A DNA stretch of 64,000 nucleotides from Clostridiales bacterium (lineage in GTDB: Bacteria; Bacillota; Clostridia; Christensenellales; Aristaeellaceae): the NCBI GenBank assembly GCA_024695415.1, contig JAILIE010000065.1, forward strand, positions 88,923 through 152,922, in the 5' to 3' direction. The notes below the pieces were generated by a model that made no database searches, was not told the DNA's origin, and saw only the letters and a program-made list of their open reading frames with translations. The position numbers and the translations under genes are program-made. This document shows positions 1 through 8,347 of the stretch, one piece after another (positions within the stretch are counted from its first letter, which is position 1; each line of letters starts with the position of its first letter).

Positions 1-682
1 CCGCGGTGACGTTCAGGCTGAATTCCGCGCTGTAGCCGGGGCTCGAGATTTCATACACGCGGACCCGGTAGCGGCCCGGCTCGATCTCCGCGTTTCCGAC
101 GACCTGGCGGAAGGTCATATGCGTAATCCTTCCGGTTGATACGGTACGCCGGAAAACATATGCCGGTTCTCCGGCGCCTTCGGGCAGGAACTCCACGCTG
201 ACGGTGCCGTTCTGGATGGTTTTCAGCTCCATAAACCAGTCGGCGGGCGCAGCGAGGGAAACGGTATCGGCGGATTCCAGCGCGAACTGGAGGGCCTGGG
301 CCGTGTATTCCACCGGAGAATCGAAGGACAGGTTGTATTCCTTTCCGGAATCGCCCGCAAGACGGCAGCGGATATGGTAGGAGATGGTGGTAAGGCGTTC
401 CCGGTTGTATCCGCATCCGTCCCATTCAATCCGGGTTGTTCCCGCGGGAACAACCCGGGTCAGCACACGGAAAACCGAGATATCGTTGCAGACGGAAATG
501 GTCAGTGTACCGCTTTCCGGAGCGTCGACCTCAAAAGCGTTCTGCGCGAACGAAATGATTTTCCCGATCCTGCGGACCGAAAAGCCGGATGATTCCTCCC
601 CGACGCATGCGGCGGAGACGATAAGCAGTGAAACCAGAAGAATACAGCCGGCCAGGTAAGCGCGCGCTCTTCCGTGACGCAT
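1..682 (-). CDS. Secreted protein with FlgD-like Ig region, C-terminus cut by window edge
   Basis: The open frame runs from ATG at 682 off the left edge, giving 227 residues of a longer protein. A G-rich ribosome site (GGGGGGAG) precedes the ATG. Residues 1-25 form a signal peptide (basic MRHGRAR, then a hydrophobic stretch ending SAAC), which could also be a lipobox. Residues around 80-115 read as a FlgD-type Ig repeat (AGTTRIEWDG followed by a strand-rich segment ending in a polar loop). The remainder looks like beta strands, ending in a second possible Ig-like unit (PGRYRVRVYE). It is exported and probably surface-attached; I do not know its function. A perfect 28-bp palindrome lies inside the gene at 431-458. 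Confidence 0.7.
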   Translation of the reverse strand, partial: MRHGRARAYLAGCILLVSLLIVSAACVGEESSGFSVRRIGKIISFAQNAFEVDAPESGTLTISVCNDISVFRVLTRVVPAGTTRIEWDGCGYNRERLTTISYHIRCRLAGDSGKEYNLSFDSPVEYTAQALQFALESADTVSLAAPADWFMELKTIQNGTVSVEFLPEGAGEPAYVFRRTVSTGRITHMTFRQVVGNAEIEPGRYRVRVYEISSPGYSAEFSLNVTA

Positions 683-741
683 CTGTTTCTCCCCCCTTCC
701 ATCCCGGTCAGCGTAACAGGAAACTCCCTGTTCGTCAATGC

Positions 742-770
742 TTGACAAAGGCTGATCAGCGATTTATAAT
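742..770 (+). promoter_or_regulatory. Promoter of tRNA-Leu
   Basis: A perfect TTGACA (742-747) and a perfect TATAAT (765-770) are separated by 17 bp. The tRNA starts 13 bp after the -10 box, so this is a strong vegetative sigma-A type promoter driving a single tRNA. Confidence 0.92.
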
Positions 771-783
771 TCCACATGTTCAC

Positions 784-865
784 GCGGTCGTGGCGGAATC
801 GGCATACGCGCACGTTTGAGGGGCGTGTCCGGCAACGGGTACGGGTTCAAGTCCCGTCGACCGCA
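784..865 (+). tRNA. tRNA-Leu (anticodon GAG)
   Basis: The acceptor halves GCGGTCG (784-790) and CGACCGC (858-864) pair fully and are followed by discriminator A at 865. The anticodon arm is CACGT, loop TTGAGGG, GCGTG, which places GAG at positions 34-36 and includes one T.G pair. A class II variable arm (CCG-GCAA-CGG) and a T arm (ACGGG-TTCAAGT-CCCGT) follow. The 3' CCA is not encoded and must be added by a nucleotidyltransferase. The gene is monocistronic, between its own promoter and terminator. Confidence 0.95.
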
Positions 866-875
866 CATCGGGAAT

Positions 876-910
876 CCCTGTGATCTCAGCGATCACAGGG
901 GTTTTCTTTT
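876..910 (+). terminator. Rho-independent terminator of tRNA-Leu
   Basis: Two perfect 10-bp arms (876-885 and 891-900, CCCTGTGATC and its complement) enclose a 5-nt loop and are followed by GTTTTCTTTT. It lies 11 bp downstream of the tRNA. Confidence 0.93.
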
Positions 911-937
911 ATCTGCGCAGTCCATTCACGCCGAAAT

Positions 938-959
938 GAAAAAGCCGCCAGTGGCGGCA
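938..959 (-). terminator. Terminator of tmRNA
   Basis: Read on the minus strand, GCCGCC-ACT-GGCGGC (958-944) is followed by five T residues (943-939). It lies 9 bp beyond the 3' end of the tmRNA. Confidence 0.85.
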
Positions 960-966
960 GAGGGAG

Positions 967-1308
967 TGGAGATGAGGGGATTTGAACCCCTGTCCGAAGA
1001 TCCATCCGACAGACCTTCTCCGAGCGCAGTCCGTGATTTGATTTCCCCTGGCGGACCGTCCGCGGACAGACTGACCGGAGGGTAGCTTCATGATTACGGA
1101 TTCAGCGGCAAAGCTTAGGCTGAACTCGTTCCCTGCGATAATGACGCCGGGAACCTGATCCGCAGGAAATCAGGGCCGACGCGCGGCATTAAGCCGCGAA
1201 AGCGTAATCGCTGTTGTCAGTTATTGTTTTTCCCCGTTGTTACGCAGTACAGGGGCTGCGGCTCGCTGATCCATCCTCCGATATCCCCGTCGAAACCAGA
1301 TCATCCCC
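967..1308 (-). ncRNA. ssrA: Transfer-messenger RNA (tmRNA)
   Basis: The RNA rescues stalled ribosomes by acting first as an alanyl-tRNA and then as an mRNA. Its 5' end GGGGATG (1308-1302) pairs with 3' CATCTCC (974-968), leaving discriminator A at 967. The third pair is G.U, the alanyl-tRNA synthetase identity element. The 5' part has the typical TGGTTTCGACGGGG segment, and the T arm is AGGGGTTCAAATCCCCT. The tag frame ends at 1191-1189 and encodes DNSDYAFAA followed by TAA, probably resuming near the GAC at 1218. The resume codon is inferred. CCA is not encoded. It lies 16 bp downstream of smpB on the same strand and may share its transcript. Confidence 0.95.
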
Positions 1309-1324
1309 GTTTTGCGATACGCTT

Positions 1325-1795
1325 TTATTCCTTTTGCCGGTTCCGCAGCGCGCGCCGGATTTCCCGATCGGAATCCCGTCTGGCCATGGAATCGCGCTTG
1401 TCATGGAGCTGTTTGCCCCGGCACAGGCCCAGCAGCAGCTTGACGCGCCCGTCCCGGAAATACAGCTCCAGCGGGATCAGGGTGTAGCCCTGCCGCATGA
1501 CCAGGGAATCCAGCTTGCGGATCTCGCTTTTGTGCAGCAGCAGCTTTTTGTCGCGCAGCGGATCCCGGTTGAAGATGTTTCCCTGCTCATAGGGGCTGAT
1601 ATGCATGCCTTCCACCCAGACTTCCCCGTTCCTTACCTGGGCCCAGCTTTCCTTGAGGTTCACCTTTCCGAGACGGATGCTTTTCACTTCCGTGCCGAAA
1701 AGGGCGATACCGCACTCATACTGCTCCTCGACAAAATAGTCGTGGTATGCTTTCCGGTTGCTTGCAACGGGCTTTTTCCCTGTCTGATGCGGCAT
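1325..1795 (-). CDS. smpB: SsrA-binding protein SmpB
   Basis: SmpB binds the tRNA-like domain of tmRNA and delivers it to stalled ribosomes. At 156 residues it has normal family length. It shows the OB-fold core with NRKAYHDYF near the N-terminus, [14 protein letters not shown], and HISPYEQGN. The basic C-terminal tail ([18 protein letters not shown]) folds in the decoding channel in known structures. I chose ATG 1795 because it gives the usual N-terminus and is preceded by GGGAGGG; a longer upstream frame has no family match. The gene directly precedes ssrA, as in many bacteria. Confidence 0.96.
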   Translation of the reverse strand: MPHQTGKKPVASNRKAYHDYFVEEQYECGIALFGTEVKSIRLGKVNLKESWAQVRNGEVWVEGMHISPYEQGNIFNRDPLRDKKLLLHKSEIRKLDSLVMRQGYTLIPLELYFRDGRVKLLLGLCRGKQLHDKRDSMARRDSDREIRRALRNRQKE

Positions 1796-1816
1796 GTGAC
1801 ACCCTCCCGGACAGGG

Positions 1817-1845
1817 ATTATAGCATATGACAACGGTCTTTTCAA
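1817..1845 (-). promoter_or_regulatory. Promoter of smpB
   Basis: On the minus strand, TTGAAA (1845-1840) and TATAAT (1822-1817) are separated by 17 bp, with the smpB start codon about 21 bp downstream. The box lies in the divergent region shared with proA. Confidence 0.85.
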
Positions 1846-1901
1846 ATAGTCTTTTGTATGCTATCATTTTGGCTGATCATCCCGGAAAGGAAGTTTCAGA
1901 A

Positions 1902-3200
1902 ATGAAAGACCTGCATGATCTGTCCCTGAAAGCCCGAAACTCGTTCTACCAGCTGTCCTCCTCCCCGGCGGAGCAGCGCAACCGCTCCCTGGCCTGCCTG
2001 TGCGACGTGCTGCGGAAGAACGCGGACCGTATCTTCGACGCCAACCGGGAGGACTATGCCCTGGCGGAGAAATCCGGCCTGGCCGCGCCGCTCCTGGGTC
2101 GCCTGCGTTTCGGCCCGGAAAAGCTGAAACAGGTATGCGACGGGCTGCACGCGCTGGCGCAGCTGCCTGATCCCATCGGGGAAACTACCCTTTCCACGGA
2201 GATTACCGAAGGCCTGACGCTGTACCGGGTCGTATGCCCGATCGGCGTGATCGGCGTCATCTTTGAGAGCCGTCCGGACGCGCTGATCCAGATCGCCTCC
2301 CTGTGCGTCAAGAGCGGGAATTCCGTGCTCCTGAAGGGCGGAAGCGAGGCCCTCCGGACCAACCAGATCCTGTGCGCCTGCGTCCGGGAAGCCCTCTGGC
2401 TGACCGACCTGCCGGAGGACAGCGTCCAGCTGCTGGAAACCCGGGAGGACGTCGCGTCCATGCTGAAGGAGGACCGCCTGATCGACCTGATCATCCCGCG
2501 CGGAAGCAACGCCTTTGTCCGCTATATCATGGACAACAGCCGCATTCCGGTCCTCGGCCACGCCGACGGCGTGTGCCACGTATATATCGACGCATCCGCG
2601 GATCCGCGGACAGCGGTGAAGGTGACCGTGGACAGCAAGACCCAGAACCTGTCCGTCTGCAACGCCGCCGAGACGCTGCTCGTCCATCGGGACGCGGTGG
2701 ATAGCTGTCTCCGTCCCGTGATTGACGCGCTGCGGGAAAAAGGCGTTCGGATCCTCGGCGATCCGGAGGTTGTCCGCCTGGCCGGATGCGACGCCGCCGA
2801 CGAAAGCGACTGGTCGAAGGAATATCTGGACGCCGTGATTTCCGTCCGGATCGTGCCTTCCCTGGACGAGGCGATCAGCCATATCAACCGGTACGGTTCC
2901 CATCACACGGACTGTATCATCACGGAGGACGCGGACGCCGCGTCCCGGTTTATGAACATTGTGGACAGCGCCGGCGTGTACTGGAACGCGTCCACGCGTT
3001 TCGCGGACGGTTTTGTCTACGGATTCGGCGCTGAAGTCGGCATTTCCACCGGCAAGATCCATGCCCGGGGGCCCATGGGCCTGGATGGCCTGACCACCTG
3101 CAAGTTCAAACTGATCGGAAAGGGCCATACGATCGCTGAGATGAAGGACGGCACCCGGAAATACACGCACAGGTCCCTGAACGGGGCATGTCCGTTCTGA
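1902..3200 (+). CDS. proA: Glutamate-5-semialdehyde dehydrogenase (gamma-glutamyl phosphate reductase)
   Basis: The cytoplasmic enzyme reduces gamma-glutamyl phosphate with NADPH to glutamate semialdehyde, the second step of proline synthesis. The 432 residues match family length. It belongs to the aldehyde dehydrogenase superfamily, with GVIGVIFESRPDA near residue 110 and catalytic Cys253 in LSVCNAAETLL. The C-terminal ARGPMGLDGLTT and GKGHTI segments are typical. ATG 1902 is used because AAGGAAG precedes it and the family starts there; an upstream in-frame ATG at 1827 would add 25 unrelated residues. Neither proB nor proC is in the window. Confidence 0.96.
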   Translation: MKDLHDLSLKARNSFYQLSSSPAEQRNRSLACLCDVLRKNADRIFDANREDYALAEKSGLAAPLLGRLRFGPEKLKQVCDGLHALAQLPDPIGETTLSTEITEGLTLYRVVCPIGVIGVIFESRPDALIQIASLCVKSGNSVLLKGGSEALRTNQILCACVREALWLTDLPEDSVQLLETREDVASMLKEDRLIDLIIPRGSNAFVRYIMDNSRIPVLGHADGVCHVYIDASADPRTAVKVTVDSKTQNLSVCNAAETLLVHRDAVDSCLRPVIDALREKGVRILGDPEVVRLAGCDAADESDWSKEYLDAVISVRIVPSLDEAISHINRYGSHHTDCIITEDADAASRFMNIVDSAGVYWNASTRFADGFVYGFGAEVGISTGKIHARGPMGLDGLTTCKFKLIGKGHTIAEMKDGTRKYTHRSLNGACPF

Positions 3201-3225
3201 TTCCGGAAACCGCGGGGGAAGAATC

Positions 3226-3936
3226 ATGATGCGTTTGCAGAAATACCTGGCGATGAGCGGCGTCGCCTCCCGAAGGGCGGCGGAAAAGCTGATCTCCGAG
3301 GGACGGGTATATGTGGACCACGTTCCGGTCACGGAAATGGGGTTCCAGGTGGATGAGGCCACCGCCTTTGTCGAGGTGGACGGCCGGCCGGTTCATATCC
3401 AGGAAGAAAAGCACTACCTGGCCTACAACAAGCCCGTGGGCGAAGTGACGACCGTTTCGGATCCGGAGGGCCGCGCAACCGTAATGGACAAGTTCAGGGA
3501 CTACCCTGTCCGTCTGTATCCCGTGGGACGGCTGGATTACGACAGCGAAGGGCTCCTGATCCTGACCAATGACGGGGATATGATGAACCATGCCCTGCAT
3601 CCGAGCCATGAAGTCAGCAAGGTTTACCTGGCCAAGGTATCCAACCAGGTCACGGACGAGGAAATCGCCGCGCTCCGCCGGGGCGTGATGCTGGACGGGA
3701 AAATGACTTCCCCGGCATCCGTGCGCCTGATCCGGCGGGAAACCTTCGACACGGTCCTGCTGATCTCCATTCATGAGGGACGAAACCGCCAGGTCCGCCG
3801 CATGGTCAGCGCCGTCGGCCACCAGGTGGTCAGCCTGAAACGCGTGGAATTCGGCCCGGTTTCACTCGGCGACCTTCCCTCCGGATGCTGGAGAAAGCTG
3901 ACCGAAACGGAGGTCAGGCGCCTGAAGGAGCTTTGA
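3226..3936 (+). CDS. 16S/23S rRNA pseudouridine synthase, RsuA/RluB family
   Basis: The protein isomerises a specific uridine of ribosomal RNA to pseudouridine. Of 236 residues, 1-60 form an S4 RNA-binding domain (MRLQKYLAMSGVASRRAAE). The catalytic domain follows, with Asp104 in the family motif GRLDYDSEGLL and the later EGRNRQVRRM motif. It starts 25 bp after proA with GGGGGAAG upstream; the second ATG at 3229 is an alternative. Family members cannot be assigned to RluB, RsuA or RluF by eye, so the target nucleotide is left open. Confidence 0.9.
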   Translation: MMRLQKYLAMSGVASRRAAEKLISEGRVYVDHVPVTEMGFQVDEATAFVEVDGRPVHIQEEKHYLAYNKPVGEVTTVSDPEGRATVMDKFRDYPVRLYPVGRLDYDSEGLLILTNDGDMMNHALHPSHEVSKVYLAKVSNQVTDEEIAALRRGVMLDGKMTSPASVRLIRRETFDTVLLISIHEGRNRQVRRMVSAVGHQVVSLKRVEFGPVSLGDLPSGCWRKLTETEVRRLKEL

Positions 3937-3957
3937 GGCCAAAGCGGAATTCAGTGC

Positions 3958-3985
3958 TTGACAAAACAGGGAAAGACAGTATAAT
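3958..3985 (+). promoter_or_regulatory. Promoter of tRNA-Ser
   Basis: A perfect TTGACA (3958-3963) and a perfect TATAAT (3980-3985) are separated by 16 bp. The tRNA starts 26 bp after the -10 box. Confidence 0.9.
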
Positions 3986-4011
3986 ACTCTTTCGTGAGCA
4001 CATGCTGACAT

Positions 4012-4102
4012 GGAGAGTTGGCTGAGTGGTCTAAGGCGCACGACTGGAAATCGTGTGTGGGGTGATACCTCACCTAGGGTTCAAATCCCTAACTCTCCGC
4101 CA
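4012..4102 (+). tRNA. tRNA-Ser (anticodon GGA)
   Basis: The acceptor GGAGAGT pairs with ACTCTCC (4092-4098), followed by discriminator G and an encoded CCA (4100-4102). The anticodon arm CACGA-CTGGAAA-TCGTG carries GGA at 4046-4048. A long class II variable arm precedes the T arm (TAGGG-TTCAAAT-CCCTA). Unlike the tRNA-Leu in this window, this gene encodes its own CCA. Confidence 0.96.
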
Positions 4103-4104
4103 AA

Positions 4105-4133
4105 ATACCCCGCCGGATGGCGGGGTATTTTTC
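4105..4133 (+). terminator. Terminator of tRNA-Ser
   Basis: Perfect 10-bp arms (4105-4114 ATACCCCGCC and 4119-4128) enclose a GGAT loop and lead into a run of T residues. It begins 3 bp after the tRNA. Confidence 0.93.
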
Positions 4134-4159
4134 GTGGTACCGGAATCCCGGAAAACGGT

Positions 4160-5377
4160 TCATTCCCGGTTGAACATACAATTGGCCATGATGGCATCCA
4201 CGATCTCCGGAAACTTCCATTCGCAGGTTTTCCGGTCGATCAGGCCGAAGAGCTCGCCGTTGCCGGAAAAAGCGTGATTGTCCCACCAGAAGCAGGTCAT
4301 TCCCCGCGCGCTGGCCGCGCAGGTATAATAGGCGGCGAAATTCACCCGGTCCTGCAGGTTCCCGCTTTTGTTCAGGGCGCCGTACTCGTCGATCATCACC
4401 GGGATTCCTTCGGCGACATACTTGTAGTACAGCTCGTTCATGAACCCGGCGATATCCTTTTTGACCTGGTTCGTGTCATTGTCGATATCAAATTCCCGGA
4501 AGGATCCGCTTTTCATGTTCAGTGCGAAATTGTACGGGGTGTAGGCATGGACCGAAAGGATGATCCGGTTGTCGGCCGTATCGTCCGGTATTTTGAAATA
4601 TTGACTGAGGACGCCAGTGTGGCTGGCAGTGTAACCCGGAACCGCCAGGTAGCGGGTCGCGTTCCGGCCGCCGGTGGCGCGCACGGTATCCACGAAGAGC
4701 TGGTTCAGCTTATTGATGCATTCGGCGGCATCCCGGCATTCCGGAGACGATTCGCTGAAATTCCATTCATAGACGGTATCCGTCAGCCGGGGCTCATTCA
4801 TCGATTCCAGGATCAGGTGTTCGTCACAGTCGGCAAAAGCCGCCGCCATGGCCGACCAGATGGCGGTGAGATAGCGCGCGGACTGGTCGTAATGGGCGGA
4901 ATCCGGATAAAAGTAGGCCGGGTCGTTGTCGTGATGCACGTTGACGATGACGTACATCCCCTCGTCCAGGGCCCACTGCACGACTTCCTTAACGCGGTTC
5001 ATCCAGATGGAATTGACGTTATAGAAGGAATCCACATGGTCATGCCAGCTGACCGGGACGCGGATGGACTGGAAGCCGGCGGCATGCAGGGCGGAAATGA
5101 GCTCACGCGTCGTTTTCGCGTGGCACCAGTAGGTTTCCAGTTCAGGCTCCTGGCCATTGAACCAGCCGTTGTTCCAGGCGTCAAACGTGTTGCCCAGGTT
5201 CCAGCCGGTCTTCATGGACCGGACGAACCGCAGCGCTTCGTTGTCCGGGAGCTCGAACTGCTTCATGGCGTCGATCACCGGCACGGTGACGGAAGAGGAG
5301 CTGTCGCCGGAAGAGCAGGAACAAAGCGAAAGCAGGATCAGGAGCGCGAGCAGGATCGGGATCAGTCGTTTTTTCAT
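4160..5377 (-). CDS. Glycoside hydrolase family 5 cellulase/endoglucanase, lipoprotein
   Basis: The enzyme is predicted to hydrolyse beta-1,4-glucan or related hemicellulose outside the cell. It has 405 residues with an N-terminal signal (KKRLIPILLALLILLSL) ending at a possible lipobox Cys at 19 or 21, then a Ser-rich linker. GH5 landmarks are GWNLGNTFDAW (near 60), RVPVSWHDH, VIVNVHHDN, acid/base Glu195 in ESMNEPR and nucleophile Glu331 in MIDEYGA. The GWNLGNT form resembles subfamily GH5_4, by recall. ATG 5377 follows AAAGGGGGAG. It stands alone with its own promoter, separate from the trk operon. Confidence 0.9.
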   Translation of the reverse strand: MKKRLIPILLALLILLSLCSCSSGDSSSSVTVPVIDAMKQFELPDNEALRFVRSMKTGWNLGNTFDAWNNGWFNGQEPELETYWCHAKTTRELISALHAAGFQSIRVPVSWHDHVDSFYNVNSIWMNRVKEVVQWALDEGMYVIVNVHHDNDPAYFYPDSAHYDQSARYLTAIWSAMAAAFADCDEHLILESMNEPRLTDTVYEWNFSESSPECRDAAECINKLNQLFVDTVRATGGRNATRYLAVPGYTASHTGVLSQYFKIPDDTADNRIILSVHAYTPYNFALNMKSGSFREFDIDNDTNQVKKDIAGFMNELYYKYVAEGIPVMIDEYGALNKSGNLQDRVNFAAYYTCAASARGMTCFWWDNHAFSGNGELFGLIDRKTCEWKFPEIVDAIMANCMFNRE

Positions 5378-5401
5378 ATGGATTACTCCCCCTTTGTGCC
5401 T

Positions 5402-5430
5402 ATTATAAACGCTGCGCTCCGCCGCCGCAA
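5402..5430 (-). promoter_or_regulatory. Promoter of the GH5 cellulase gene
   Basis: On the minus strand, TTGCGG (5430-5425) and a perfect TATAAT (5407-5402) are 17 bp apart. The start codon lies about 25 bp downstream. Confidence 0.8.
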
Positions 5431-5505
5431 GGATGAAAATAATCATCTTCCTTTCTATGTATAAAAGTGGTAAAATAATTTGATTCTTTGACGGAGGATG
5501 ACCCC

Positions 5506-6870
5506 ATGCGGATTATTGTCATCGGCGCGGGTAAGGTCGGCTACACCCTCGCTGAGCACCTGATATCGGAGGAACACGACGTCACGGTCATTGACCGGGA
5601 CGAGGAAGTCATTAACCGCTGTTCCGGATCGCTGGACACCATCTGCCTGAAAGGCAACGGCGCCAACGCGAAGATCCTGCTGGAAGCCGGCGTGGAAAAG
5701 GCGAATATCGTCATCGCCTCCACGGAAAGCGACGAGACCAACATGCTGGCCTGCCTGATCGCCAAGCGCCTGGGCGCCCAGTATACCATCGCCCGGATCC
5801 GGGACCCGGAATTCAACGAAAGCCAGATGCTTTTGCAGAACGAGCTCGGCATCGACGTGGCCATCAACCCGGAGCGCGCCACCGCGCTGGAGATCAGCCG
5901 CCTGCTGCGGTATCCCTTCGCGGGGAGCATCGAATCCTTCGCCAAGGGCCAGGTGGAAATGGTGGAATTCCGGGCCGTGGAAACGGATCCGATCATCGGA
6001 ATCGCGATGAAGGACCTTTCGGTCAAGGTCCGCGGACTGCCCCGGATCCTCTATGCCATGGTGGATAGAAACGGTACGGTCCTGATTCCCGGCGGCGATT
6101 TCACGATTCTGCCCGGGGACCGGGTTTTCGTATCCGGTGACATGCTGAATATCACGGAGTATTTCCGCTTCCTCGGCCGGAACAAGCAGAAGGTCCGGAG
6201 CGTTATGGTTCTCGGCGGAGGCCGTATTTCCTATTATCTTTCCAAGTTCATCGTTCCGATGGGCATCCATGTGACCCTGTTCGAGATGGATCCGGTGAAA
6301 GCCAGGAGACTGAGCGAACTGCTTCCGAAAGTGGATGTCATCCTCGGCGACGGTACGGACCAGGATCTTCTCGAGGAACAGGGTCTCTCCCAGATGGACG
6401 CTTTCGTCTCCCTCAGCAACCGGGACGAGGAAAACCTGATGACCGGCATGTACGCGTCACGCTGCGGCGTACCGAAAGTCATCGCGAAGAACAGCCGGAC
6501 CACCTACCTGGAAATCCTGAACAACCTCGGCCTGGACTCGGTCATCAGCCCGCAGACCATCACCAGCTCCACCATTCTCCGGTACGTGCGCGCGCGGGTC
6601 AACAGCAACGGGACCCGGATTGAGCGCCTGTACCGGCTGGCGGACGGCAAGGCCGAGGCGATTGAGTTTATCGCGCGCAAGGGCGACGCCTATATCAACA
6701 TTCCGCTGAAGGATCTTTCCATGCGCAAAGGCGCGCTGGTATCCGTCATCGTACACCAGGGAAAGATTATCATCCCCTTCGGCAAGGACCATATCGAGGA
6801 AGGCGACCATGTCGTCATCATCTCCCGGGATTCCGGCATTTCCGACCTGAACGAGGTGCTGTACAGATGA
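5506..6870 (+). CDS. trkA: Trk potassium uptake system regulatory subunit TrkA
   Basis: TrkA is the cytoplasmic NAD(H)-binding gating subunit of the Trk K+ transporter. The 454 residues hold two tandem RCK units. The first Rossmann fold begins at residue 2 (IIVIGAGKVGYTLAEHL) and the second near residue 230 (VMVLGGGRISYYL), each followed by an RCK-C domain (FRAVETDPIIG; EFIARKGDAYINIPL). ATG 5506 is chosen because GGAGG lies 10 bp upstream and the protein begins directly at the first Rossmann strand. The stop overlaps the trkH start (ATGA), which implies translational coupling. Confidence 0.95.
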   Translation: MRIIVIGAGKVGYTLAEHLISEEHDVTVIDRDEEVINRCSGSLDTICLKGNGANAKILLEAGVEKANIVIASTESDETNMLACLIAKRLGAQYTIARIRDPEFNESQMLLQNELGIDVAINPERATALEISRLLRYPFAGSIESFAKGQVEMVEFRAVETDPIIGIAMKDLSVKVRGLPRILYAMVDRNGTVLIPGGDFTILPGDRVFVSGDMLNITEYFRFLGRNKQKVRSVMVLGGGRISYYLSKFIVPMGIHVTLFEMDPVKARRLSELLPKVDVILGDGTDQDLLEEQGLSQMDAFVSLSNRDEENLMTGMYASRCGVPKVIAKNSRTTYLEILNNLGLDSVISPQTITSSTILRYVRARVNSNGTRIERLYRLADGKAEAIEFIARKGDAYINIPLKDLSMRKGALVSVIVHQGKIIIPFGKDHIEEGDHVVIISRDSGISDLNEVLYR

Positions 6871-8321
6871 ACCGAAGGCTGATTATTCGCGTTCTCGGCG
6901 CCATCCTGCTGGTCGAAGCCGCGGCCATGCTTCCGGCAACCCTGGTCTCGATCCTGTACGGGGACGGGGATTTTTCCGCGATGGCGGTCAGTGTCCTGAT
7001 CGTCGCCCCGATCGGACTGTGCATGCTGCTGATTCCCGAAACCCGTTCCGGCGACCATCTGCGCCTGAAGGAAGGATTCATCATCACCGCCCTCGGGTGG
7101 CTCCTGATGAGCGTCTGCGGGGCGATTCCTTTCATGCTTTCCGGCCAGCTTCCCCGTTTTGAGGAAGCGTTCTTCGAGGCGGTTTCCGGCTTTACGACCA
7201 CCGGTGCCACCTGCGTTACGCGGTTTGAGGGATTCCCGCGCGGAGTCATGTTCTGGCGCGCGACCACGCACTGGGTCGGCGGCATGGGCGTCCTGGTGCT
7301 GACCCTGGCGCTTCTTCCCAAACTGACCGGCCGCACAGCGCACCTGGTCAAGGCGGAAAGCCCCGGACCCTCTCTGAGCAAACTGGTGCCCCAGACCGGC
7401 AAAACCGCCAAGATCCTTTATCAGATCTATATCCTGCTGACCCTTTCCGAATTTGTCGCGCTGATGATCTGCGGCCTTTCCCCCTACGACGCGGCGGTCC
7501 ATACCATGGCGACCGCCGGAACCGGCGGCTTCAGCTGCTACGGCGCGAGCATCGCCGCCTTCAACAGCGTATGGGTCGAAATGGTGATCTCCGTTTTCAT
7601 GTTCATGTTCGGCGTGAATTTCGCCCTTTACTACCGCTTCCTGATCGGCGAGCGCTTCAGGGCGTTCTATAAGGATGAGGAATTCCGGTGGTATTTTACC
7701 ATCGTCATCGGCCTGATCCTGCTGATCTCCCTCTTCAACCTGTCCTTCTACGAAAATTTCCTGACGTCCCTGCGCTACGGCATTTTCCAGGTATGCTCCA
7801 TCATGTCGACTACGGGGTTCGTGACCGCCGACTTCAACCAGTGGCCTGTCGTTTCCCATATCCTGATCATCATCGCGATGCTGATCGGCTCCTGCGCCGG
7901 GTCCACCGCGGGCGGTATCAAGGTGATCCGGATCAATATGATCGCCAAGATGTCCCGGCGGAATATCATGGCTACCGGCCAGCCGAAAAAAATGGATGTG
8001 ATCCGCATCGACGGGAAAGCCGTGGAGGAACCGATCCTGATGCAGGTCGCGCAGTTCGCGCTGATGTATATCGCCCTGGTCCTGCTGGGCAGCTTCCTGG
8101 TTTCCCTGGAGGGGAAATTTGACGCGATCACCAACCTGTCCGCAGCGCTGACCTGTGTCAGCAACGTCGGTCCCGGCCTCGGAGCGGTCGGCCCCGTCGA
8201 AAACTTCGCCGGCTACGGCATTTCCAGCAAAGTGGTGCTTTCCTTCCTGATGCTGTTCGGGAGGCTGGAACTTCTGCCGATGTTTATCCTGTTTACCCGG
8301 TCGGCATGGAAAAAGTATTGA
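6867..8321 (+). CDS. trkH: Trk potassium transporter membrane subunit TrkH
   Basis: TrkH forms the K+-conducting pore and works with TrkA. The 484 residues are mostly hydrophobic helices (about ten). The four selectivity-filter-like loops include AVSGFTTTGATC (near residue 105), TAGTGGFSC (near 213), MSTTGFVTADF (near 315) and CVSNVGPGLG (near 430). GSCAGSTAGGIKVIR is a typical TrkH/KtrB segment. The ATG overlaps the trkA stop codon. Confidence 0.95.
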   Translation: MNRRLIIRVLGAILLVEAAAMLPATLVSILYGDGDFSAMAVSVLIVAPIGLCMLLIPETRSGDHLRLKEGFIITALGWLLMSVCGAIPFMLSGQLPRFEEAFFEAVSGFTTTGATCVTRFEGFPRGVMFWRATTHWVGGMGVLVLTLALLPKLTGRTAHLVKAESPGPSLSKLVPQTGKTAKILYQIYILLTLSEFVALMICGLSPYDAAVHTMATAGTGGFSCYGASIAAFNSVWVEMVISVFMFMFGVNFALYYRFLIGERFRAFYKDEEFRWYFTIVIGLILLISLFNLSFYENFLTSLRYGIFQVCSIMSTTGFVTADFNQWPVVSHILIIIAMLIGSCAGSTAGGIKVIRINMIAKMSRRNIMATGQPKKMDVIRIDGKAVEEPILMQVAQFALMYIALVLLGSFLVSLEGKFDAITNLSAALTCVSNVGPGLGAVGPVENFAGYGISSKVVLSFLMLFGRLELLPMFILFTRSAWKKY

Positions 8322-8347
8322 TTTCCCGGCTGGAAAGGAGCTTCTGA

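Noticed and set aside
816..1091. Short frames across the tRNA-Leu and tmRNA
   Set aside because: They overlap structured RNA genes with recognisable arms and no coding signal.
1896..3362. Long minus-strand open frame (488 codons) opposite proA
   Set aside because: It mirrors the proA coding frame, lacks a ribosome site and gives a low-complexity protein; high GC and codon bias create such shadows.
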